From positions 1 to 28,095 of the forward strand of contig JAFGEM010000098.1 of the NCBI GenBank assembly GCA_016931555.1: DNA of 28,095 nt. The letters are read 5' to 3'. The position numbers and the translations under genes are program-made. Below the pieces are notes generated by a model. It was not told the origin of the DNA. It saw only the letters and a program-made list of their open reading frames with translations, and did no database searches. Positions 21,655 through 27,930 of the stretch are shown piece by piece. Source of the stretch: Candidatus Iainarchaeum sp. Lineage in GTDB: Archaea; Iainarchaeota; Iainarchaeia; Iainarchaeales; GCA-2688035. Position 1 is the first letter of the stretch, and each line of letters starts with the position of its first letter.

Positions 21655-22446
21655 TTATTTGAAGAATTTTTTTGCAATGTCAAGCACTTTTACGTTTATC
21701 TGCTTGATTATTTCCGATGGCACTGCGTATATGACTGTTTTGCTTTTCTCTGTGCTGAGCGAGTGTATTGTCTGCAGAGTGCGCAAATATATTCCGCCCT
21801 TTACCCTTGTTAATTCAAGGGCTGCTTTCTGCAGGTTTTTCGCTGATTCAAATTCTCCCTGTGCCCTCAAAATTATTGCCCTTTTTTCTCTTTCAGCTTC
21901 TGCCTCTTGTGAGATTATTCTAATCAGGCTTTCGGGCAAAATTATTTCCTTCAAATCCACTGATTCTACTTTAATTCCCCAAGGGTCTGTTACTTTGTCA
22001 AGTATTTCCTGTATTCTCTTTGCAATCCTGTCCCTCTGCGCAAGAAGCTCATCAAGGCTTGCCTCTCCTATTACTTCGCGCATTGTTGTCTGCGCTAATT
22101 GGCTTACTGCATACCTGTAATTTATTACCTCTAAAACAGCTTTTTCAGAATTGCTCACTCTGTAATAAACTACTGCGTTTATCATTGCCGAAACATTGTC
22201 TCTTGTCATTATATCCTGTTTTGGAACATCAATTACAATTGTTCTAATGTCAACCTTTATCCATGACTGGAATATTGGAATCACAAGCCTTATTCCTGGA
22301 TTCATTATTCCAACATATTTCCCCAAAGTAAATTTTACTCCTCGCTCATACTCATTTACAATTTTTATTGACGCGAGTGCCAGTATTCCAAGTATTATCA
22401 AGAAAAGCGGCAAAAGAACAATTCCAATTACTATCAAGTCAATCAT
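21655..22446 (-). CDS. SPFH/stomatin-like membrane protein, second of pair
   Basis: A protein of 263 residues. One N-terminal membrane helix is followed by the SPFH (band 7) domain: VNEYERGVKFTLGKYVGIMNPGI, VDIRTIVIDVPKQDIMTRDNV, YRYAVSQLAQTTMREVIGEASLDELLAQRD and DPWGIKVESVDLKEI. A helical stretch rich in Ala and Glu (SQEAEAEREKRAIILRAQGE) makes oligomerisation likely. These proteins form large assemblies in the membrane and often regulate proteases, channels or lipid domains. The start overlaps the stop of the preceding SPFH gene by four bases. No NfeD-like partner gene, the usual companion in archaea, is present in the window. The two proteins probably assemble together. Confidence 0.9.
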   Translation of the reverse strand: MIDLIVIGIVLLPLFLIILGILALASIKIVNEYERGVKFTLGKYVGIMNPGIRLVIPIFQSWIKVDIRTIVIDVPKQDIMTRDNVSAMINAVVYYRVSNSEKAVLEVINYRYAVSQLAQTTMREVIGEASLDELLAQRDRIAKRIQEILDKVTDPWGIKVESVDLKEIILPESLIRIISQEAEAEREKRAIILRAQGEFESAKNLQKAALELTRVKGGIYLRTLQTIHSLSTEKSKTVIYAVPSEIIKQINVKVLDIAKKFFK

Positions 22447-23288
22447 TTTTTTTCAACCTGTTTTGGTTTTTTATGTTTTGCATAGCCCTCAATAGGCCTT
22501 ATTGTGTCCAACGGCACAAAAAACATTACCTCGTTTGAGGTATCTGATGCAATATTGTCAAGCTCCTGCAAAGTCCTTAGGTTTAATCCGCCTTCTACGC
22601 TGCTTATTATTTCTGCTGCCTTTGAAACAACCTCTGCAGCCATTGCTTCCCCGCTTGCCTTTATTATTGCAGCTCTCTTTATTCTTTCTGCCTCTGCTGC
22701 CTTTGCCATTATTGTTTTCATTGACTCCGGCAGTTCAACGTGCTTTAATTCAACTGCCTCTACTTTTATTCCCCATGGGTCAGAGGCCTTGTCAACAATA
22801 TACTGGATTTTTTTGGATGCCTCATCCCTGTTGCTCAGAACTTCGTCAAGCATCATTTCCCCTATAATGTTTCGCATTGTTGTCTGCGCAAGCTGGTTTA
22901 TTGCATAGCTGTAATCCTCAACCTTAATTATTGAATTTTGCGCCTCATTCTTCCTTATCCTAAAATAGATTACTGCGTCAACTGTTAGTGAAACATTGTC
23001 CTTTGTAATAGGGGTTTGCTCTGGAACATCGCTCACATTGATTCTCAAATCAACAATCCTAAGGCTCTGCACAAGAGGAATGATTACATTGAATCCCGGA
23101 TTTCGCATTCCACTGTATTTTCCAAATGTAAATAATACCCCCCTCTGGAATTCAAAAACAATTCTTATTGATAATATTGCAAGGAAAAACCATATTATGA
23201 GCAGGATTACAAACAATCCAATGTTAAAAAAAGCGCTTGCCAATACGGCTAATCCCAAAATAGCCAGCAGCAATCCCCAAAGTCCCAT
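22443..23288 (-). CDS. SPFH/stomatin-like membrane protein, first of pair
   Basis: A protein of 281 residues. The first 45 residues form a membrane hairpin or two helices (LLLAILGLAVLASAFFNIGLFVILLIIWFFLAIL), longer than in the partner. The SPFH domain follows with IVFEFQRGVLFTFGKYSGMRNPGF, VDLRINVSDVPEQTPITKDNV, YSYAINQLAQTTMRNIIGEMMLDEVLSNRD and DPWGIKVEAVELKHVELP. The C-terminal helix is EAERIKRAAIIKASGEAMAAE. The two genes are clear paralogues sharing the same motif order, so a local duplication is likely. The TATA box at 23311-23318 is about 26 bases from the ATG, which predicts a leaderless bicistronic mRNA. Confidence 0.9.
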   Translation of the reverse strand: MGLWGLLLAILGLAVLASAFFNIGLFVILLIIWFFLAILSIRIVFEFQRGVLFTFGKYSGMRNPGFNVIIPLVQSLRIVDLRINVSDVPEQTPITKDNVSLTVDAVIYFRIRKNEAQNSIIKVEDYSYAINQLAQTTMRNIIGEMMLDEVLSNRDEASKKIQYIVDKASDPWGIKVEAVELKHVELPESMKTIMAKAAEAERIKRAAIIKASGEAMAAEVVSKAAEIISSVEGGLNLRTLQELDNIASDTSNEVMFFVPLDTIRPIEGYAKHKKPKQVEKK

Positions 23289-23310
23289 TATAAAATATAC
23301 TCTTTAAGGG

Positions 23311-23318
23311 TATTTAAA
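23311..23318 (-). promoter_or_regulatory. Predicted TATA box of the SPFH operon
   Basis: TTTAAATA on the minus strand, centred about 26 bases upstream of the ATG at 23288. Confidence 0.55.
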
Positions 23319-23339
23319 GCTTTCTTGCCTATCTTTTTT

Positions 23340-24242
23340 TCATAATCTCATTTCTTCTTTTGCCTTTTCAGCTTCAATTGTCTCGTAAGCATTTTCAGCC
23401 TTGCATGTGGGGCATATTTCGGGCCATGCGTCCCCAAAATGTATGTCTCCGCATACTTTGCATTTCCCAAATTTTTTTCCCATGTCTTTTCCATCCTTTT
23501 TATCCTCTTCTTGCTTTGATTCTTTTTCGGCATCTCCTTTTCCGGGAATCTGCCAGTTCTCAACCCGAATTTTTTCTTCTTCAACTCCTATTTCCCGCAA
23601 AATTTTTTCCATTGCCTTTGTCATTGGCGGGGGCCCGCACACATACCATATTTTTTCGCCGGGATTTGGAACAAGCCTTTCAATTTTTTCCCTGTCAATA
23701 AAGCCTGTTTCTTCGCTCCATTTTTCTGGAATTTCATTCGTAACAGTGTTATACGCCTGAATAGTGGGCAGTGCATTAAGCTTTTCCAACTCTTTTTTGA
23801 ATATAATATCTCTTGTTGTTTTGTTGCTGTTCAGCAACACTAACCTGTTTTTCATTTTTTTTGCCTGTGCATAACGCAGCGCGGAAATGAATGGTGTTAT
23901 TCCTGAGCCGCCTGCAATAAAAACAGCGTCCTCTTTTACTGTCTCATCAAAATTTAGTGCGCTTCCTCGCGGTTCTTCAATTCCAAGCGTTTGGCCTGTT
24001 CCCAAATCATGCATTGCAGTTGTGAATGCCCCCATGCGCTTTACAGTGAATTCAACAAAATTTTGTGTTGGAGAGCTTGCAAATGTAAGCGGCCTTGTTT
24101 CTCCTGCGAATTCTTTTAAATCGGGAATTAAAACCAAAGTGTACTGTCCTGGAACAAATTTTATTTTCTCCTTTGTTTTTAGGCGGAATGTTTTCACGTC
24201 ATGCGTTTCTTTTTTAACGCTGGTTATTTCTAGTTTTTTCAT
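23340..24242 (-). CDS. FNR-type flavin reductase with C-terminal rubredoxin-like domain
   Basis: A protein of 300 residues. Residues 1-95 are the FAD-binding barrel (KFVPGQYTLVLI, then RPLTFASSP binding the flavin). Residues about 105-230 are the NAD(P)H domain (IAGGSGITPFISALRYA and YVCGPPPMTKAMEKIL). After an acidic and lysine-rich linker, residues 258-290 form a rubredoxin-like domain, C261-x2-C264-x12-C277-x2-C280, with the same spacing and a similar sequence (CGDIHFG...PEICPTCK) to the rubrerythrin two genes away (CGYIHTG...PEECPSCK). There is no [2Fe-2S] cluster domain. It probably moves electrons from NAD(P)H through FAD to the rubredoxin-type iron and on to rubrerythrin; the acceptor is inferred. 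An 8-base inverted repeat flanks the putative TATA box. Confidence 0.85.
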   Translation of the reverse strand: MKKLEITSVKKETHDVKTFRLKTKEKIKFVPGQYTLVLIPDLKEFAGETRPLTFASSPTQNFVEFTVKRMGAFTTAMHDLGTGQTLGIEEPRGSALNFDETVKEDAVFIAGGSGITPFISALRYAQAKKMKNRLVLLNSNKTTRDIIFKKELEKLNALPTIQAYNTVTNEIPEKWSEETGFIDREKIERLVPNPGEKIWYVCGPPPMTKAMEKILREIGVEEEKIRVENWQIPGKGDAEKESKQEEDKKDGKDMGKKFGKCKVCGDIHFGDAWPEICPTCKAENAYETIEAEKAKEEMRL

Positions 24243-24258
24243 AGCCGTATAAAATCGA

Positions 24259-24288
24259 ATTGCAAACTAATTTAATTTATTTTGCAAT
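24259..24288 (-). promoter_or_regulatory. Inverted repeat spanning the TATA region of the flavin reductase gene
   Basis: ATTGCAAA at 24259-24266 and TTTGCAAT at 24281-24288 are perfect inverted repeats of eight bases separated by 14 AT-rich bases that hold a TATA-like AATTAAAT, about 31 bases before the ATG at 24242. A dimeric regulator bound here would cover the promoter. The low GC content makes chance possible. Confidence 0.35.
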
Positions 24289-24296
24289 AAAAAAAA
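24289..24296 (-). terminator. T8 tract directly after the small two-helix protein gene
   Basis: Eight T residues on the minus strand begin one base after the stop codon of the 65-residue protein gene; a hairpin is absent, as in many archaeal terminators. Confidence 0.45.
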
Positions 24297-24297
24297 G

Positions 24298-24495
24298 TTA
24301 AGGTAATCCGCCCGTTTTTTTCCACTCCAAAAAGTGCCCGAATGCCGCTACTGCCGCGAGTACTGCAACAACTGCAAATATTATCATTCCGACAGTGTCT
24401 TCCCTCGCCGAATATCTCATTGCCAAAAAAACCTGCCCTGCAAAAATTATCAGGAAAATTGCTGTTTGAAATAACTCGGATTTCTTTTTTTCCAT
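24298..24495 (-). CDS. Small membrane protein, two predicted helices
   Basis: A protein of 65 residues that I do not recognise. A lysine-rich start (MEKKKSELF) is followed by one hydrophobic helix (TAIFLIIFAGQVFLAM), a short charged turn (RYSAREDT), a second helix (VGMIIFAVVAVLAAVAAFGHFL) and a short tail (EWKKTGGLP). It sits 39 bases downstream of the lipoprotein gene on the same strand and ends in a T tract, so the two are probably one transcript. The ATG start has no clear binding site. Confidence 0.6.
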   Translation of the reverse strand: MEKKKSELFQTAIFLIIFAGQVFLAMRYSAREDTVGMIIFAVVAVLAAVAAFGHFLEWKKTGGLP

Positions 24496-24534
24496 AAAAA
24501 GCCCTCTCTCTGAGTTGCCGCTAGTTTGCTGATT

Positions 24535-24897
24535 TTACTCGTATCCGTGTGTTCTTGGGTCGTATGCTTCATAGTAAGGTCCTTCAACGCAGACTCCGCC
24601 TCTGCATTCCAAATCATCGTTGCAGTAATTCATTGCAGTTAACATTCCAAATGCATCTGTTCCTATCCATTCGCAGCACGGCCCCTCAAAATAACCGCAG
24701 TCTCCGGAGTCAGTGCTTGCACTCGCATTTGGATTTCCTGTATCATAATAGGTCATGTTAGGGTCATCGTAAGGTCCGCTTCCGGAATAAGGTGTTCCGT
24801 CGCTCCTAAACTGGCTTTCTGCATCATACGGGTCTGGGCAGCCACTGAATGCGATTACTGCAATAATTGCCAGAAAAACTAAAACAGTTTTATTCAT
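24535..24897 (-). CDS. Cysteine-rich lipoprotein, unknown function
   Basis: A protein of 120 residues. The signal sequence ends in a lipobox FSGC (C20), so it is likely lipid-anchored at the outer face of the membrane. A Tyr/Ser/Asp-rich linker with N-glycosylation sites follows. The C-terminal 55 residues contain CGYFEGPCCEWIG and YCNDDLECRGGVCVEG, eight cysteines that could form disulfides in a small extracellular knot. Such a cysteine pattern is frequent in archaeal surface proteins. A TATA box TTTAATTA at 24918-24925 lies about 25 bases from the ATG, predicting a leaderless mRNA. No enzymatic motif is visible. Confidence 0.65.
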   Translation of the reverse strand: MNKTVLVFLAIIAVIAFSGCPDPYDAESQFRSDGTPYSGSGPYDDPNMTYYDTGNPNASASTDSGDCGYFEGPCCEWIGTDAFGMLTAMNYCNDDLECRGGVCVEGPYYEAYDPRTHGYE

Positions 24898-24917
24898 GCA
24901 ATTATTAAGAAGCTAAA

Positions 24918-24925
24918 TAATTAAA
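24918..24925 (-). promoter_or_regulatory. Predicted TATA box of the cysteine-rich lipoprotein gene
   Basis: TTTAATTA on the minus strand, about 25 bases from the ATG at 24897. Confidence 0.45.
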
Positions 24926-24939
24926 AAATAGTGATATTT

Positions 24940-25083
24940 TTATTTTTTCCACTTGTCTTTGTTTGTGATTCCTATAATAAAAAACACTAAGCCGATTATG
25001 AAAAGCGGACTTTCGACTAATATTACATTAACTCCTTCAAGCACAAAATAGCCTATTATCCCAAACGCAACTGAAATAACCAT
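24940..25083 (-). CDS. Small membrane protein of 47 residues
   Basis: The ATG at 25083 opens 47 codons: a hydrophobic helix (MVISVAFGIIGYFVLEG), a short loop (VNVILVES), a second helix (PLFIIGLVFFIIGIT) and a charged end (NKDKWKK). GGAG lies eight bases before the ATG, which supports translation. I know of no family for it. It is similar in plan to the two-helix protein at 24298-24495, but not obviously homologous. It occupies the gene-poor stretch between the lipoprotein and the anchored surface protein. Confidence 0.55.
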   Translation of the reverse strand: MVISVAFGIIGYFVLEGVNVILVESPLFIIGLVFFIIGITNKDKWKK

Positions 25084-25150
25084 CCGGGAAACTCCTATAG
25101 AGAGAAAAAAACCATGTAGTTGGTTTCTTTAGGAGCGCTCCTTCTTTTGT

Positions 25151-25186
25151 AAGCAACTGCCGCCAATTAAGCAACTGCCGCCAATA
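25151..25186. repeat. Tandem duplication of an 18-base unit
   Basis: Units at 25151-25168 and 25169-25186 match at 17 of 18 bases (AAGCAACTGCCGCCAAT plus one variable base). On the minus strand the repeat spans the end of the 25-codon ORF, and its junction creates that ORF's TAA stop. No third copy was seen. Confidence 0.8.
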
Positions 25187-25244
25187 TTACTCCTATAACC
25201 ACTGCAATTGCGACAACAGCAACAAGAATCAAGCTAAAATCCAT
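25167..25244 (-). CDS. Possible 25-residue single-helix membrane peptide
   Basis: An ATG at 25244 opens 25 codons giving MDFSLILVAVVAIAVVIGVI followed by LAAVA, almost entirely one hydrophobic helix. The stop arises at the junction of the 18-base tandem duplication. Without the duplication, the frame would continue into a charged tail (YKRRSAPKETN...) for 17 more codons to a TAG. So the peptide is either a genuine small membrane protein or a recently shortened one. There is no ribosome binding site, and an AT-rich stretch near 25265-25272 might serve as promoter. The evidence is thin. Confidence 0.35.
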   Translation of the reverse strand: MDFSLILVAVVAIAVVIGVILAAVA

Positions 25245-25303
25245 TTTTTATAATTGGTTTTAGTAGAGTAAATATCTTCCGTTTTGGAGTGGAAATCCGT
25301 TTC

Positions 25304-25339
25304 GGCGTAACTTGTTAGTCCTGCCTCCATGCTTTGCAG
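25304..25339. repeat. Intergenic 36-base repeat, copy 1
   Basis: A GGCGT block (25304-25308), six unmatched bases, then a 25-base block at 25315-25339 that matches 27546-27570 at 22 positions, including GCCTCCATG and TTTGCAG. It lies 13 bases beyond the 3' end of the anchored surface protein gene. Confidence 0.55.
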
Positions 25340-25352
25340 TTTATTAAGCATT

Positions 25353-27479
25353 TTATTTTTTTCTCACTCTTAAAAAGTAGTATCCTGCTCCGATTGCAAT
25401 GAGAATGACTGCTCCTGCGCCGACTGCAATTTCGGGACTTATCCTGCCTGTAACTAGATTGTTTCCTTCATTTCCCCGTGGAGTTTCATTATCCCCAATA
25501 GTCTGCTGGTTTTCATTACCTCCTTTGTTGGTTTGGTTGTCTTCCGGAGGGGTTTGGTCCTCTGTATCATCAGAGCCTGTTTCCCCTGTATTATCGTTTT
25601 GTTCAGCAGGATTTTGGTCTTCCGGACCGGGTGGCGTTTCTGGGGGCGGAGTGCCATTGTCATCTCCTGGAGGCGTATTGTCTGCCGGAGGTTCTGCACT
25701 GCAATCCTCCGGGCATGTTGTCTCATTTTCTCCCAAATCGCTTTCGCATGTTTGGTTGCCGCACACGGCTTCGTTTGTTGCAGGGGGCGGTGTTGCAGGC
25801 GGTTCTTCTTCTGGAATTTCTTCCTGCACAGTAACAGTAACCTCTTTCTGGCTTTCGTCAAATTCGTCCGTTGCGTAAACTGTTATTGAGTATGTTCCAA
25901 GTTCTGTTGGAGTAAATTCTCCTGTTTCTCCTTCGTCTGTTGTCCACCATTCCCATTCTGGAAAGTCGTTGTCAATCCATATTATTGTTACTTCATCCCC
26001 GTCAGCATCTGTTACCACTGTTGTTAGAGTGCAGGGCTCGTTTACTGCGCATGTAACGTTTTCGCTTGTAGCGATTTCTGGAGGGCTTCCTCCAACCATA
26101 AAGCTATATGATGCAGCGCCTTCGAGTGCTGGCTTTCCATTGTCCAATGCAGCTATCTGAAAAAAGTAATGGCCTCTTTCTGTTATTGTGTATTCTATTT
26201 CTTCCATGTTTTCTTGTCCCTGCGCAATGTCTTCTCCCGCTTCATCGCTCTTGCTCCAAGTGTAGATAAATTCGTCGCCGTCAGGGTCAGAGCTTCCAGC
26301 TGCTGAAAGTTTTATTGTTTCGTTTAACGCTTCTTCCCCAGTGACCGTAATTTCGGGATTTGGGCGTGTGTTGCACGATATCCTGTGTATTGTGTTGTTT
26401 CCGCCTAAATTGTTTGAAACGTAAATTGAATGTTTGCCCCCATATGCAATGTTGTAACCCGTGGTTTCGCCAATATTTACCTTTCCAAATCCTGCTTCTG
26501 CCAATGGTTTTGTAGGGTCTTTTATTCTGAATATTTCTCCGTTTTCTGTTGAAAGGAATACTCCAGACTCGGTTTTTACCAGTTCTTTGAGGATCTGTCC
26601 GCCCGGGAGTATAAAATACTGGTTCCAGGTTTGCCCGCTGTCAGTTGACCTGTAAACATAGTCTCCTGCGTTAGTTGTCACTATTGCAAGGTAAGTGCTA
26701 TTGTTAACCTGCAATACGGATTTGGCTGTCACGCCTGTCTCGTTCGGGAGCCCGCTTGCCTGTGTCCAATTGGTTAAATTGTATCCCGTTGCGTAAAAAA
26801 TTGCCGGCTTGTTGCTGGTGTTTTTTCCTGCAATAAAAACAGTTCCATTGCTATGCCCCTGTATCTGGCGTATGGTGTCAAGATTGTTGACAGTGGCAAT
26901 ATTGCTGTGGGCTATGCTTCCTGGGCTTCCCCCGACTTTTTTTAAGATGTTGTCAAATTCATAAATCACGTAAAGGCTGGAACTTCCCGAAGAACTGTAA
27001 AGGAAAGCATATTTTGGGTTTCCGTTTCCTTCCCTATTTCTGGAATCTGCAAGCTGCCAGTTTACTCCACTATTATAGCTCATGTACATTTGGTCTTTTA
27101 CTGTATTGTTATTGTAAACGTTGACAATTGCAATCCCGTATGGCTGCTGCATTACAATGTCAGTTGTTTGCGCAGTCGCATTTTCCGAATTGTTGCTGTT
27201 CCACAGGCTTGCATCTCCTACTGTGCTTGAATAAAGTATCTTATTTTGGGCAATCTGGCTGCTCTCGGTTCCAAGTATTATGTGCCCAAGTTCATTGCTT
27301 TTTATATTTGTTATTATCACATTGTTCGGGACTTCTGTAGTGTTGAATGCTTTGTTTGTCACGTATTCGCACTGGTCTCCAGTGCTTCCAAAAGGAAATG
27401 TTTCTGCTCCTGCGCTTGCTGCAAAAATTAAAATAAGAAAAATAACAAAAAATTTACCTATCTTCGGGGTGTAATTCAT
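25353..27479 (-). CDS. Membrane-anchored surface protein with BNR repeats and PKD-like domains
   Basis: A protein of 708 residues. A signal peptide (about 1-25) leads to a beta-propeller-like region (about 30-370) with Asp-box (BNR) motifs such as YMSYNSGVNWQ and YRSTDSGQTWNQ. Two PKD or cadherin-like domains follow (SAAGSSDPDGDEFIYTWS and VVTDADGDEVTIIWID). Next come a cysteine motif common in archaeal surface proteins (CGNQTCESDLGENETTCPEDC), a linker of about 90 residues rich in Pro, Asn, Asp and Glu, one membrane helix (IAVGAGAVILIAIGAGYYFL) and a basic RVRKK end. Many N-x-S/T sites suggest heavy glycosylation. It is probably a cell-surface adhesion or glycan-recognition protein; sialidase activity cannot be claimed. 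The TATA box is 25 bases from the ATG, so the mRNA is leaderless. Confidence 0.75.
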   Translation of the reverse strand: MNYTPKIGKFFVIFLILIFAASAGAETFPFGSTGDQCEYVTNKAFNTTEVPNNVIITNIKSNELGHIILGTESSQIAQNKILYSSTVGDASLWNSNNSENATAQTTDIVMQQPYGIAIVNVYNNNTVKDQMYMSYNSGVNWQLADSRNREGNGNPKYAFLYSSSGSSSLYVIYEFDNILKKVGGSPGSIAHSNIATVNNLDTIRQIQGHSNGTVFIAGKNTSNKPAIFYATGYNLTNWTQASGLPNETGVTAKSVLQVNNSTYLAIVTTNAGDYVYRSTDSGQTWNQYFILPGGQILKELVKTESGVFLSTENGEIFRIKDPTKPLAEAGFGKVNIGETTGYNIAYGGKHSIYVSNNLGGNNTIHRISCNTRPNPEITVTGEEALNETIKLSAAGSSDPDGDEFIYTWSKSDEAGEDIAQGQENMEEIEYTITERGHYFFQIAALDNGKPALEGAASYSFMVGGSPPEIATSENVTCAVNEPCTLTTVVTDADGDEVTIIWIDNDFPEWEWWTTDEGETGEFTPTELGTYSITVYATDEFDESQKEVTVTVQEEIPEEEPPATPPPATNEAVCGNQTCESDLGENETTCPEDCSAEPPADNTPPGDDNGTPPPETPPGPEDQNPAEQNDNTGETGSDDTEDQTPPEDNQTNKGGNENQQTIGDNETPRGNEGNNLVTGRISPEIAVGAGAVILIAIGAGYYFLRVRKK

Positions 27480-27499
27480 GTTAGAAATAAGATTTTGCT

Positions 27500-27507
27500 T
27501 ATTTAAA
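27500..27507 (-). promoter_or_regulatory. Predicted TATA box of the anchored surface protein gene
   Basis: TTTAAATA on the minus strand, centred about 25 bases upstream of the ATG at 27479. Confidence 0.55.
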
Positions 27508-27534
27508 AAGTTTTTGTTTCGACCAAACCCATGA

Positions 27535-27570
27535 GGCGTGCCTTTTTAGTTCCGCCTCCATGATTTGCAG
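27535..27570. repeat. Intergenic 36-base repeat, copy 2
   Basis: The same layout as copy 1: GGCGT at 27535-27539, six unmatched bases, then the 25-base block at 27546-27570. It lies nine bases beyond the 3' end of the toxin gene, in the same orientation as copy 1. Here GAGGCG and CGCCTC on the minus strand could form a six-pair stem; copy 1 pairs less well. Confidence 0.55.
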
Positions 27571-27579
27571 GAATTATAT

Positions 27580-27930
27580 TTACAATTCATATAATTCTTT
27601 GATTTTTTGTTTTACTTCCTTGAGTTTTGGGTTGGAGATTTTCCCGATTTTTGCCTCTATCAGTTTCTTGTAGGTTGTCACTGGGTTGTCAACCATTATC
27701 TGGCTTTCACTTTTCAGTCGTCCTTTTTCCAAATCTTTTGAGGTTAGTAAAACATCATATCTTGTTTTGCTCCCTTGCGAGGTAATCTTAAGCAAAATTA
27801 GGTCGTCTGAGTGCCTGTTGAATTCTGAATTGCTTATCACTAGTGCGGGTCTTCTTTTTGCTCCTATTTGTTCTGAGAACATTAAGTCAGCTACAACGAG
27901 GTCTCCTTGTTCAAAATTCGAAGAGTTCAT
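27580..27930 (-). CDS. MazF/PemK-like toxin (putative mRNA endonuclease)
   Basis: A protein of 116 residues. The family opening GDLVVADLMFSEQIGAKRRPALVISN near residues 9-34 and the following HSDDLILLKIT correspond to the PemK/MazF beta-barrel. Later, GRLKSESQIMVDN matches the region that contributes to the active site, and the C-terminal helix is KLKEVKQKIKELYEL. Members cut single-stranded RNA at short sequences and are held inactive by a co-expressed antitoxin. The ATG lies inside the last codons of the upstream antitoxin gene (20-base overlap), the standard arrangement. Activity is inferred from the family only. Confidence 0.8.
   Translation of the reverse strand: MNSSNFEQGDLVVADLMFSEQIGAKRRPALVISNSEFNRHSDDLILLKITSQGSKTRYDVLLTSKDLEKGRLKSESQIMVDNPVTTYKKLIEAKIGKISNPKLKEVKQKIKELYEL

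Noticed and set aside
25131..25142. The palindrome AGGAGCGCTCCT as a terminator hairpin or operator
   Set aside because: It has no loop, no T tract and no promoter at a suitable distance. A 12-base palindrome is expected several times in 28 kb.
25229..25330. A short minus-strand ORF beginning Met-Glu-Ala inside copy 1 of the intergenic repeat, with a matching ORF start in copy 2
   Set aside because: Differences between the copies fall largely on first and second codon positions and the two frames diverge at once, so the conserved element is more likely non-coding.
24898..25352. A tRNA, box C/D RNA or riboswitch in the longest gene-poor stretch
   Set aside because: No cloverleaf arms, C/D or H/ACA boxes, or known riboswitch core were seen. 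The stretch is explained by the 47-residue ORF, the possible 25-residue ORF, the tandem duplication and repeat copy 1.
25304..27570. Integron-type attC sites after each gene
   Set aside because: The repeats lie at gene ends in the same orientation, but the conserved attC end sequences (GTTRRRY and RYYYAAC) do not fit and copy 1 does not fold well. No integrase gene is in the window.
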